From JAQICJ01 sp041686345 (GTDB taxonomy: Bacteria; Myxococcota_A; Polyangia; HGW-17), in NCBI GenBank assembly GCA_041686345.1, contig JAWLEA010000012.1, forward strand, positions 1 through 45,360: DNA of 45,360 bases, written 5' to 3'. Positions within the stretch are counted from its first letter, which is position 1, and each line of letters begins with the position of its first letter. This document shows positions 1-8,399 of this stretch, in pieces. A program made the translations under genes and the position numbers. The notes below the pieces were generated by a model. It saw only the letters and a list, made by a program, of their open reading frames with translations, had not been told where the DNA came from and ran no database searches.

Positions 1-126
1 CCCGGGCCAGGCAGACCTCCCGGGCCAGGCAGACCTCCCGGACCAGGCAGACCTCCCGGACCAGGCAGACCTCCCGGACCAGGCAGACCTCCCGGACCAG
101 GCAGACCTCCCGGACCGGGCAGACCT
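1..126 (+). repeat. 18-bp tandem repeat, seven copies, coding for PGPGRP
   Basis: Seven consecutive 18-base units (consensus cccggaccaggcagacct) run in frame with the truncated gene. Units differ only at single bases: gggcc in the first two and cgggc in the seventh. The array probably continues left of the window. It encodes an extended Pro/Gly/Arg linker just before the membrane helix. Its GC content is much higher than the surroundings. Confidence 0.95.
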
Positions 127-1860
127 CCCGGACCAATGCCAACTGATGGGGGACATACCAAGCCGGTAGATGCAATGCCATACGATCCGGTAAAAGCTAT
201 GATCCAGGCGCAGAACAAAAAATCTGACAATAAAATAATTGAGTTTATCAAAAAGAAAAAATTGCTGGTTATTGTAGCCAGTGTATTAATCCTGCTCTTT
301 TTGATACTCACTATTGTCAAATTTACCAGTGGAGGAGAAGAATCATCCAAGATAGATAAACAAGCACAGCGGCTCAAGCAGAAGCAGGTTATGGCAGAAA
401 AAATGCGCAAATCTGCAATAAATGTTTATCAGAAGGCAAAAGGCAGGCCGGAATGGGATAAAGCGATAGCTGATATCGTTAAAGCTTTGGAATATTTCCC
501 CAAGCAGAAAACGCTGCTCAAACAAAAAGAAATAATTGAATCTGGAAAGAAATTGGATAATTTTGTTGCTTGGGCAGAAAAGCGTTATCAAAGGATAGCT
601 TTTCCTTCCAAAGAAGTTTTGAAAAAGGTTGAAAAAGCTAAAAATATCTTAAGCAGTGAAAAAACAGGAATAGAAGATCTGCTGAGTGACAAGGCAAAAT
701 CATATTATGCCGATAAAATCAAAAAAATGGAGAAGGTTCTTGAAAAGAGAATCAAATTATCAGGGATAATTGACAAAGAAGTTAAAAAAATCAACACCTT
801 CCTCAGTATAGACAATAATAAAAGCAGCAGGATAAAAGCTATAAAAATTTATACAAAAATCATAAATAACGATAAACATCCGGAGTTCAAGCAATGTAAG
901 TTGATTTACAATACAATAAATAAAATGGTGGAAAACACTTATCGTACAAATTGGTCCAAAAAGAGACATAAGGTGGAATTCAACGGAGAACCTTCCAAAG
1001 TTGACGCCTGCAGGCTCAAAAAAGACATAGTAGCTGATTTGAAGGCCTTTAAAAATCAAACACCCGAAGAAGAAAAAGAAAAACTTGCCTTTAAAATTGA
1101 TGTGAAAAAAATCAAAGATAAAGGAGCTTCGCATTATCTTGGTGGAGGAATGCCTGTAAGTGCTTACAAGAAATATTCTTCAAAAGATTTTTCCAGTGCT
1201 GCTTCCGAAGCTAAAAAAGCTGCCGAAAAAAATAAAAAATATGCTAAAGCTGCCAGTAAATTAAGTTCTTTGGCAAGTGCTTGGAGCAAGGCCCAATCAG
1301 GTAGTTTTACCAATAAAATCAAAAATTATGAAAAAGCTCTGGCCCTCGATAAAAAGTTAAAGGGCATGCATCAGGCTGAAATACGCAGTAAAATAGGGAA
1401 AAATGCCAAAACTCACTCTGCAACGTTATTGGCAAGTGGAAAGAATGCAGAAGCCTACAGATTTTACAAAAAGGCAAAACAATATGGTGCTTCAGGGGTG
1501 AATAACTTGCTTAACCAACTTGTTTCAAAAGCAAAATCTATTTACCAGGACGGATATAAAGCCGGCAGCGATTCAGATACAGCCAAGGACAAGTATCGGC
1601 AAGTACTTAAAATGGTGCCTCCCGAAACCAATATATACAAAAAAGCCAAAGCTCGCCTCGAGGGCAGTTCCATGCCCAAGAAAAGTAGCGGAATAAGTAT
1701 CAAAACCACTAAAAGCACTAAAAAACAAAGGTCTTCAAGAAAAACCAGGAAAACCTACAAGAAAAAGAAAACCAAGCGAAAGCCCAAGAAGAAAAAGAAA
1801 AAATTCAACGTTAAAAAGATGCAAAAATTCATGATCAAGGAAGCTGACGACGAAGATTAA
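1..1860 (+). CDS. C-terminal part of a membrane-anchored TPR-like protein (5' truncated by window edge)
   Basis: The reading frame is open from base 1, so the ATG at 136 is probably internal and the true N-terminus lies upstream. It opens with seven copies of a Pro-Gly-Pro-Gly-Arg-Pro hexapeptide. A charged stretch follows, then one strong membrane segment at about bases 265-322, flanked by Lys residues on the cytoplasmic side. The remainder (about 510 residues) is Lys/Ala-rich and helical with TPR-like periodicity, and ends in a very basic tail followed by an acidic end. Known relatives with a Pro-rich linker, one membrane helix and extracytoplasmic TPRs often carry a kinase, FHA or zinc-ribbon domain at the N-terminus. 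Which one applies here cannot be seen. The function is unknown and the call is structural only. Confidence 0.6.
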   Translation, partial: PGPGRPPGPGRPPGPGRPPGPGRPPGPGRPPGPGRPPGPGRPPGPMPTDGGHTKPVDAMPYDPVKAMIQAQNKKSDNKIIEFIKKKKLLVIVASVLILLFLILTIVKFTSGGEESSKIDKQAQRLKQKQVMAEKMRKSAINVYQKAKGRPEWDKAIADIVKALEYFPKQKTLLKQKEIIESGKKLDNFVAWAEKRYQRIAFPSKEVLKKVEKAKNILSSEKTGIEDLLSDKAKSYYADKIKKMEKVLEKRIKLSGIIDKEVKKINTFLSIDNNKSSRIKAIKIYTKIINNDKHPEFKQCKLIYNTINKMVENTYRTNWSKKRHKVEFNGEPSKVDACRLKKDIVADLKAFKNQTPEEEKEKLAFKIDVKKIKDKGASHYLGGGMPVSAYKKYSSKDFSSAASEAKKAAEKNKKYAKAASKLSSLASAWSKAQSGSFTNKIKNYEKALALDKKLKGMHQAEIRSKIGKNAKTHSATLLASGKNAEAYRFYKKAKQYGASGVNNLLNQLVSKAKSIYQDGYKAGSDSDTAKDKYRQVLKMVPPETNIYKKAKARLEGSSMPKKSSGISIKTTKSTKKQRSSRKTRKTYKKKKTKRKPKKKKKKFNVKKMQKFMIKEADDED

Positions 1861-1876
1861 CCCCACTTGGAGAAAA

Positions 1877-1913
1877 CCCGACCCGGTTAAGGATTTTTAA
1901 ATGGTGGGTCGGG
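1877..1913. promoter_or_regulatory. Perfect 8-bp inverted repeat before dgt
   Basis: The arms cccgaccc (1877-1884) and gggtcggg (1906-1913) are exactly complementary, with 21 bases between them. The right arm overlaps the first part of the GGGAGG ribosome-binding site of the dGTPase gene. A hairpin in mRNA could mask that site, or the dyad could be an operator. There is no T-tract after it, so an intrinsic terminator for the upstream gene is less likely. Confidence 0.5.
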
Positions 1914-1921
1914 AGGCAACT

Positions 1922-3304
1922 ATGTCTAGATGGCTGGAAATAATATCACATAAAAGAACGGGGTCGAATAGTCCTGATAATTATGATCGAACTGAATTTC
2001 AACGTGATTTTGATCGTTTGGTATTTTCATCAACTTTCCGCAGACTGCAAAATAAAACACAGGTTTTTCCCCTGCCTGGTTCTGTTTTTGTGCATAATCG
2101 CCTGACTCATTCATTGGAAGTTGCCAGTGTGGGGCGTTCTTTGGGTAAAATAGTTGGTAAATGTCTGCTTGAGAAAAATATTATAAAAGACAATAAAACT
2201 CATTTATTCGAATATGAGTTGCAGAATATCATAGCTTCAGCTTCCCTTGCTCATGATATAGGCAATCCACCTTTTGGGCATTCCGGAGAAAAAGCGATTG
2301 CCAATTATTTTAAAAAAAACAAGAATAAAGAGTTGGAGCAAGGAAAAACCCTAAAAAATTATTTTAACAAAAATGACGAATGGATTGATTTATTGAATTT
2401 TGAGGGTAATGCCAATTCATTTCGGGTATTGACCAATCACTTCAAAGGAAAATCTGCAGGGGGTTACAGGCTTACCTATACTACTTTGGCCGCCATGATC
2501 AAATATCCTCTTGTTTCAACAGGAATGGACAAAAATTGTAAAATAAGAAAAAAATTCGGTGTTTTTCAGGCTGACCAACAAATTTTCAAAAAGATTTTTT
2601 CTGAATTGAAGATTGAACAAGTATCTGAATCTCCGTTGATTTATAAGAGGCATCCTTTTTCTTACCTGACAGAGGCGGCTGATGATATTTGCTATCTTAT
2701 CATCGATTTGGAAGATGCTCACAGATTAAAGATACTTCCTTTGGAAGAAGTGAAAGAAGAACTGGTGGAGCTGTATCGCGTTGTAATGCCTGAACATGAA
2801 AATCTGGAAAATATATTGAAAACAGCCCGGACAATTACTGATGACAACGAAAAGATTTGTTACCTGAGGGCAAAATGTATCAATGCTTTGACTTTGGCAG
2901 CATCCGGGCTTTATGTTGAAAAACATAAAGAAATTATTAATGGTGATTTTGAAGTGGGTTTAATAGATTATCTAGCTGACAGAATACCCAAAATCGAACA
3001 AATAAAATTGAAATCCAGAAAGAAGATTTATGATCACCATACTGTTGTTCAATTGGAAATAGCAGGGTTCAAAGTTATGGAAAAACTTTTGGATCTTTTT
3101 ATTCCGGCAATTTTGAAAAAGGAAAAAAGCCATCAGGACGAGAATGTATTAAAATTGTTACCTGAGCAATTCAAAGTGGAAGACCATAAATCAAATTACC
3201 TGAAAACATTCTCGGTTCTTGATTTTATTTCGGGAATGACAGACCCATATATTACAGAAATGTATAAAAGATTGGTGGGAATAGAAATAGCCAAACATAC
3301 ATGA
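1922..3304 (+). CDS. dgt: Deoxyguanosinetriphosphate triphosphohydrolase (dGTPase family, HD domain)
   Basis: dGTPases hydrolyse dGTP (or dNTPs) to the nucleoside plus tripolyphosphate and help balance dNTP pools in the cytoplasm. The N-terminus has the family's FSSTFRRLQNKTQV segment, followed by RLTHSLEV, which supplies the first metal ligand. The HD motif appears as AHDIGNPPFGH and the family-type DICY segment follows. At 460 residues the length is normal. The ATG at 1922 is preferred over the in-frame ATG at 1901 because GGGAGG lies five bases before it. It follows the TPR protein by about 60 bases on the same strand and may be cotranscribed. It converges on the kinase gene downstream, with 96 bases between them and no obvious terminator. 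Confidence 0.92.
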   Translation: MSRWLEIISHKRTGSNSPDNYDRTEFQRDFDRLVFSSTFRRLQNKTQVFPLPGSVFVHNRLTHSLEVASVGRSLGKIVGKCLLEKNIIKDNKTHLFEYELQNIIASASLAHDIGNPPFGHSGEKAIANYFKKNKNKELEQGKTLKNYFNKNDEWIDLLNFEGNANSFRVLTNHFKGKSAGGYRLTYTTLAAMIKYPLVSTGMDKNCKIRKKFGVFQADQQIFKKIFSELKIEQVSESPLIYKRHPFSYLTEAADDICYLIIDLEDAHRLKILPLEEVKEELVELYRVVMPEHENLENILKTARTITDDNEKICYLRAKCINALTLAASGLYVEKHKEIINGDFEVGLIDYLADRIPKIEQIKLKSRKKIYDHHTVVQLEIAGFKVMEKLLDLFIPAILKKEKSHQDENVLKLLPEQFKVEDHKSNYLKTFSVLDFISGMTDPYITEMYKRLVGIEIAKHT

Positions 3305-3400
3305 AACTATTTCAAGAAGTTATAACAAAGCAGATAACATCAAATAATCTGTTCAGACAATGATCTTCTTTTTTGACATGGGAATCCGGGTAAAATTGCA

Positions 3401-6400
3401 CTAGAAAGATAAGAAACCGCTGCCTTCTCCTGTGAGGATGTGGTAAGGTAATAGTTTTTTATTGCTGATTTTCTCTTTGAGGCGACTCCAGATCATGGGG
3501 TGATTGCCAATAATTGAATAGAAGTTTTTAGCTGGTATTTGAATCATTTCTACTACATTCGGGGAAACTACGCTTACTTTAGATGTTTCTTGGCGTAAAA
3601 GAGACATTTCTCCCAGATAACCTCCTTCATTTATTTCTTCAAGCAGGATTTCTTCATTTTTGTTTTTGCGGATTATCTCAATTTTTCCGTATAATACCAG
3701 GAAAAATCCTCCACACTTGGCGTTCTGGTGGATGATTTTGCTTCCCCTTCCAAATCTGCAAAAATGCAAATTTCCCAAAAATTTTTTTTTGTCGTCGTTG
3801 GAAATAATATCAAAAAAAGGAATATTCCTGAAAATAATGTTTTGCAATCTTTTCATGTAGAATCTTTTGATAACTTTTATAAAAGAGGGGTATTCCTGGA
3901 CAAGTTGCAATACTTTATCTTTGGGAAGTTTAACCAGTTCCACTTCGGTTTTGGTGATGATGGAGGCGTGGCGGTTGTGATTTACCAACATTGATAATTC
4001 ACCAAAAATATCACTTGATTTCAATACATTAATGATGGTTTGGCTACCATCCGGTTTATATTTTACAACGTTTGCTTGTCCTGATTTGATGATAAAAAGG
4101 GAATCTCCCTTGTCTCCTTCTGAAAAGATAATTTGATCTTTGTCGTATTTTTCATATTCAAGATGTTTTTTTAACTCATCTGCCAAAAAGGGGTTGATGC
4201 CTCTGAGAAAATCAGAACGCTGGAAAAATTTATCCGTATCTGACAATTTTGTTTTTTGTTCGGGATTTGGTTTTTGCGGAATTTTAGCCATCTCCTGACT
4301 ATCTCCAGCCAAGGTTGATTCATGTTTGAAGACTGAAATGACTTCATTCTCAGAGAAATTATTATTTGGATAGAGTTCTTCGCGAGAGGGTCTGACAAAT
4401 CTTTTGGAAATACTTTGATATAAAAAGTCAACATTGCCGTTGAGGTTGCGAGGGGCATTGCATAATTTGTCAATTTTAACGTCTATTGATTCATCTTTAG
4501 AAAACAATTCTTGATCAAGACTTGCTTCATTTTCTTTGTTTTGTTGTTCCCAGAATTCTTTTATTTTGCTGAAGTTCTCAATTTGGTCGGTGTTTTCAAT
4601 AGAATCAGTTTCTTCTAATTCCCAAAAATTGGATTTTTGATTATGTAGATTTGTATGGCTGCGAGGATTATTTATTCCGCTGTCAAGTCTTGTAATTTCG
4701 CCTAATTCTTCTGGTACATTTGCTGGTTTTTCAGGTTTGTCAGAGTGGGAGACGCGCTCGAGAATAGTTAGTTCATCAAAATCAGCAGAGTAAAAACTCA
4801 GTTCTCGTTCTTTATCCTGGTAATTATTGTTTTCTTGGGAGTTATTTTTGTCGGTGGTGGTTTGTTCTGTGAAACCCAATACTTTTAACTCTTTTGAATC
4901 CAAAGGATCCCTTATGTCAAGGGGGGAATCAAGTCTGGTGAGTTCATCAAAATCGTCTTTTTCATAATTCGGGGTTTTGATTGCTGCCGGAGGTTCCAGA
5001 CGAGTAACAATTGGAATTTGCCAGGTTGATTGTTCTTCAACTTCAGATTCTTGAGCTTGTTTCTTTGCATTTGAATGAGCAGTTATTTGGTCATCAGTTG
5101 ATTTTGTAGATTCATAATTTGCAAGAACAGGTCGCTCTATGGAGATTTCATCATATTCTTTTTCTATGTTTTCGTCATCGTTTTTTCCCGCAATAAAATC
5201 GGCTATGGCTCCGATAGATTGCTCCTGGAGGTGATCATCGCTGATTTTATCATCAATTAAGTTGTACAATCTGATATGTTTTCTTTTTTCACTTTCATTT
5301 AATTGATCAATACTTAATGTACTGTTGTTTACCAGAGATTTGGGTTGAGTGCCGATTTGTTGTTTAGATTTGGAATCAATTTGTTCAACAGAGGCTGCCG
5401 GAGGTGGTTTTAAAGTAAAATTTTGGGGAGGTGGCAATTTGCTTTGACTATTTTGGGATAATTTTTTTGATTGTTGTTGCTTTGATTTTTTAAGAAGAGA
5501 TTTTAGTTGCTTATTATGTGGGTAAAATTGGAGTACTTGGTTGCAAACAGCTTGAGCTTGTTTTTTTTTGCCATTATCCAAGTATAGTTTAGCTACTTGG
5601 ATATAATGTTTCTGGGCCAATTTGTTATTGCCGAGTTGGCGATATATTTTTGCCAATTTTAATCGGGAAACAAATCCCTTGTTGGTATTATTAATCTCAT
5701 TTTTAATGTTTTTGATTTTTTTCTTTAATTTTAATTTTGCAAAAAATCCTAAATCACCGAATTCGCATTCTTCATCTCCGATCAATTTCTGTTTTTCCTG
5801 GAATTGTTCAAATTCGTTTTTGAATTCATTAAAAAAAGCTTCAATTGATTGAAAACGTTGATAGGGCTGTTTGGCCAAGGCTTTTTTGAGCACTTCCCAC
5901 AGGTTGATCGGGAAGTCAGGATAATATTTGAAAATAGGGGTGGGTTGTTCACAAATATGTTTGACAAGAAGTTTGGGAACAAGATCATCATGGATAGGCA
6001 ACTTGCCGGTGAGCATTTCGTAGATGATAATGGCTACAGAATATATATCGGAGGTGTTTTTAATTTTATTGATATTTCCGGCAGCTTGTTCGGGACTCAT
6101 GTAGGATGGAGTTCCCATGATCAGACCAGTTTCAGTTTTGTGAGCTTTCCCCATGCCAGGTTCCAAAAGCTTGGCCACTCCAAAGTCTAAAATTTTAACC
6201 TTGTTTATATTGTTATTTTGTTCAATGAAAATGTTTTCAGGTTTAAGATCTCTGTGGATAATTCCGTTGTCATGAGCCGACTTTAAAGCTTTTGCAATTT
6301 GCGAAAACAATTTGATGGTTTCCTCACATGACAATGGGCATGTACGGATAATATCTTCGAGAGTTTTTCCCTCAAGATATTCCATAATCAGATAAAGCCT

Positions 6401-6661
6401 GTCATCATCAAGTTTGCCAAAATCGAAAACTTCAACAATATTGGGATGATTTATCTTGTTTACTGCCCTGGCTTCAGAAAGAAAGCGATTAGACATCTCG
6501 GGATCAGAGGAAAGTGAAGAGATCAGAACTTTGATGGCAACTTTGCGACCAATTTTGGGATGTTCACCCAGGTAAACCTGTCCCATTGATCCTTCACCTA
6601 CCAGGGAAGAAACAATATAGTTGCCAATTTTCTTGCCAATGATAGATGTATTATTCTCCAA
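3401..6661 (-). CDS. Soluble Hanks-type Ser/Thr protein kinase with two C-terminal cyclic-nucleotide-binding domains
   Basis: Residues about 12-280 form a complete kinase domain: glycine loop GEGSMGQVY, ATP lysine in VAIKVL, catalytic HRDLKPEN, DFG, and activation-segment GTPSYMSPEQ. A short TPR-like segment follows (about 330-395). Next is a roughly 400-residue acidic, Ser/Asn-rich, probably disordered region. Two cNMP-binding (CRP-type) domains close the protein at about 815-935 and 945-1070. The first keeps FGEL and an Arg in NRHASI; the second has LGEM with Lys instead of Arg in the phosphate cassette. No membrane helix is visible, unlike most PknB-type kinases. The start codon is TTG (caa at 6659-6661), at the same place as in the paralogue at 10576. 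A weak AGG lies about ten bases before it. Substrate and ligand are unknown. Confidence 0.9.
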   Translation of the reverse strand: MENNTSIIGKKIGNYIVSSLVGEGSMGQVYLGEHPKIGRKVAIKVLISSLSSDPEMSNRFLSEARAVNKINHPNIVEVFDFGKLDDDRLYLIMEYLEGKTLEDIIRTCPLSCEETIKLFSQIAKALKSAHDNGIIHRDLKPENIFIEQNNNINKVKILDFGVAKLLEPGMGKAHKTETGLIMGTPSYMSPEQAAGNINKIKNTSDIYSVAIIIYEMLTGKLPIHDDLVPKLLVKHICEQPTPIFKYYPDFPINLWEVLKKALAKQPYQRFQSIEAFFNEFKNEFEQFQEKQKLIGDEECEFGDLGFFAKLKLKKKIKNIKNEINNTNKGFVSRLKLAKIYRQLGNNKLAQKHYIQVAKLYLDNGKKKQAQAVCNQVLQFYPHNKQLKSLLKKSKQQQSKKLSQNSQSKLPPPQNFTLKPPPAASVEQIDSKSKQQIGTQPKSLVNNSTLSIDQLNESEKRKHIRLYNLIDDKISDDHLQEQSIGAIADFIAGKNDDENIEKEYDEISIERPVLANYESTKSTDDQITAHSNAKKQAQESEVEEQSTWQIPIVTRLEPPAAIKTPNYEKDDFDELTRLDSPLDIRDPLDSKELKVLGFTEQTTTDKNNSQENNNYQDKERELSFYSADFDELTILERVSHSDKPEKPANVPEELGEITRLDSGINNPRSHTNLHNQKSNFWELEETDSIENTDQIENFSKIKEFWEQQNKENEASLDQELFSKDESIDVKIDKLCNAPRNLNGNVDFLYQSISKRFVRPSREELYPNNNFSENEVISVFKHESTLAGDSQEMAKIPQKPNPEQKTKLSDTDKFFQRSDFLRGINPFLADELKKHLEYEKYDKDQIIFSEGDKGDSLFIIKSGQANVVKYKPDGSQTIINVLKSSDIFGELSMLVNHNRHASIITKTEVELVKLPKDKVLQLVQEYPSFIKVIKRFYMKRLQNIIFRNIPFFDIISNDDKKKFLGNLHFCRFGRGSKIIHQNAKCGGFFLVLYGKIEIIRKNKNEEILLEEINEGGYLGEMSLLRQETSKVSVVSPNVVEMIQIPAKNFYSIIGNHPMIWSRLKEKISNKKLLPYHILTGEGSGFLSF

Positions 6662-6855
6662 AATAAAAATGCCTTTATTTGTATTACCAATTAAGGAGAA
6701 AATAGAGTAATCTACAACTTTTTCTACGACTTAATTCCGGATTAATTAGATTTTTTAATAATTAATAATTATTTTTATCATATTTAAAAACAAAATAAAA
6801 CAAATTTTTGATTTTCTGAGGTGGGGATACTGGCTGGGATGGGAACTAGTTACAA
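6662..6855. other. Intergenic spacer upstream of the dual-CNB kinase
   Basis: These 194 bases separate the kinase from the lipoprotein gene, both read on the minus strand. The middle is very AT-rich, with a short self-complementary run of TAATAATTAATAATTATT type near 6754-6775. I see no clear -35/-10 pair and no G+C stem with a T-run. The kinase may have its own promoter here or be read through from the lipoprotein genes. Confidence 0.4.
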
Positions 6856-8379
6856 CTATTGGTTGGTTGTATAATCCAAAATTTGCCAGAGGATTGGATC
6901 TACCTGGGCTTCGAGTTGATTTGAATCTTTGGAACAGTGGTAGGTGAGCAGTTCTTCTCCGGGGGTAAAATTCCAGGATACGGAACAATTTCCAGGTTCA
7001 ATGGAATTATTCCAGAGGAAATCCTGAATATCGGGATCACTCCAGAGAATTTGAAATCCTTTGGTCAACCATGGTTCTTGATTGGGTCTTGGAATGAAAG
7101 CAAACCAGACATCGCCTCTGGAGATACCCGGGATTATGCGAATATTGGTATCGAGATCATAAAGGTTTGTATCATAGGCTGACTCTTTTTGCAGATTAGA
7201 AAAGGAGCTATCCCATCTGGTGATGATTTGTTCGAGTTTTGAGGTAACTGCCTGACGGGAATCAGAGTAGGAATTGCCAACCCTCCACATGAGAATTTGA
7301 TCGGTCAGAGTCATCCAGATATCAGGATCAAAAGCGATGAGTACCAGAGCTTTGCGTGAAACTTGCAAAACACATTCTGCAGTATGAGGCAATTCACTGA
7401 TACCCCAATGCATATCCCAGAAGGAAGTTTCGCGGGAGGTATGTCCGGAGCCTGTATATTGCAGATAAATACCTTCTTCCGTATTGAGAGTATCAGTTGT
7501 AGCTTGAGTTGCTGCTTCGCAATAGGAAGTATTGGAAAGATCTCCGGGGATGGTATTGGTGTTGAATCCTAATTCCTCTGTTTTTGTGGCATCAAGTAGA
7601 GCTCCTCCATTATCTTCCAGGCCCAGACCGGTGATTTCCCAGCCAGCTGCAGATAAATCAAGCATCAGTTGCATGTGCACTGCCTGTTCATCAGCGCTGC
7701 CGTGGGATTCTCCCATGATAACAGCAGTATAGCGGGAGTCTGCATTTAACAATTCCGTTGCCAGTTGATAAAATTCGTCATAGGTGAGAGCTGTGGGATC
7801 CATAATTTTGTCGATAAGTTGAAAATACCAATCCAAAGGTTGATCCATGGGCAAAATTTGGTTTTGACGCTGATTGTCAATTTCTGTCTGTTCGTAACAA
7901 ATATCCTGATGACAGATCAGATCTCCCGAACAACCGCAATTGCTGCAATTATAGACAGGTGGGGAATTATCAACGCAGAACCAAGGCTGATTATCGCTGC
8001 AGGAATCGCTTTGTGGACAATCGGGGATCCAGGCATCAACGCATCCTTCTCCTGAAGTTGAACAGATTCCAGATTCGCAACCGGTGTCCTCACAACAACT
8101 CTCCGGAGTTTCATCTCCGTTGACAATGCCATCTCCGCAACGACCTGCAGCTTCACATTGTGACAGATCGATGAGACATTGATTAGTGCAGGTGATAGAG
8201 CCGCCGTAATAACCAAGGGAAGTGCAGGTATCCTGGCCTTCATATTCTCCATCGCACTCTTCATCATTTTCAATATTTATTATTCCGTCGCCACATTTTG
8301 GCTGCGGATCGGATTTGGTGTCATCACAAGCTGTTAATAAGGCTGATAATATTGTGAGAGTAAGTAATAGTGATTTCAT
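6856..8379 (-). CDS. Secreted lipoprotein: Cys-rich N-terminal segment plus EreA/ChaN/TraB-like domain
   Basis: The protein is 507 residues long with a lipoprotein signal peptide ending LSALLTAC (Cys18). A Cys-rich segment follows, carrying CGDGIINIENDEECDG and CGDGIVNGDE motifs of the kind common in secreted myxobacterial proteins. From about residue 205 the sequence changes to a globular domain with MGESHGSADEQ (about 221-231) and later YTGSGHTS. Gly-Glu-x-His-Gly followed by a second Gly-x-Gly-His is the pattern of the erythromycin-esterase / ChaN / TraB superfamily. I infer membership from these two motifs only. The start at 8379 is chosen for the signal peptide and an AGGA upstream; the longer frame to 8586 lies inside the preceding gene. 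It begins 20 bases after the other lipoprotein gene, so the two are surely one operon. Substrate unknown. Confidence 0.7.
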   Translation of the reverse strand: MKSLLLTLTILSALLTACDDTKSDPQPKCGDGIINIENDEECDGEYEGQDTCTSLGYYGGSITCTNQCLIDLSQCEAAGRCGDGIVNGDETPESCCEDTGCESGICSTSGEGCVDAWIPDCPQSDSCSDNQPWFCVDNSPPVYNCSNCGCSGDLICHQDICYEQTEIDNQRQNQILPMDQPLDWYFQLIDKIMDPTALTYDEFYQLATELLNADSRYTAVIMGESHGSADEQAVHMQLMLDLSAAGWEITGLGLEDNGGALLDATKTEELGFNTNTIPGDLSNTSYCEAATQATTDTLNTEEGIYLQYTGSGHTSRETSFWDMHWGISELPHTAECVLQVSRKALVLIAFDPDIWMTLTDQILMWRVGNSYSDSRQAVTSKLEQIITRWDSSFSNLQKESAYDTNLYDLDTNIRIIPGISRGDVWFAFIPRPNQEPWLTKGFQILWSDPDIQDFLWNNSIEPGNCSVSWNFTPGEELLTYHCSKDSNQLEAQVDPILWQILDYTTNQ

Positions 8380-8399
8380 AGAATATTTCCTGTTATTTT

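Noticed and set aside
1..126. CRISPR or intergenic satellite
   Set aside because: Units are directly adjacent without spacers and stay in frame with the following coding sequence.
3369..3408. Sigma-54-type promoter between dgt and the kinase
   Set aside because: GG and GC elements are eight, not ten, bases apart, and the position is between convergent genes.
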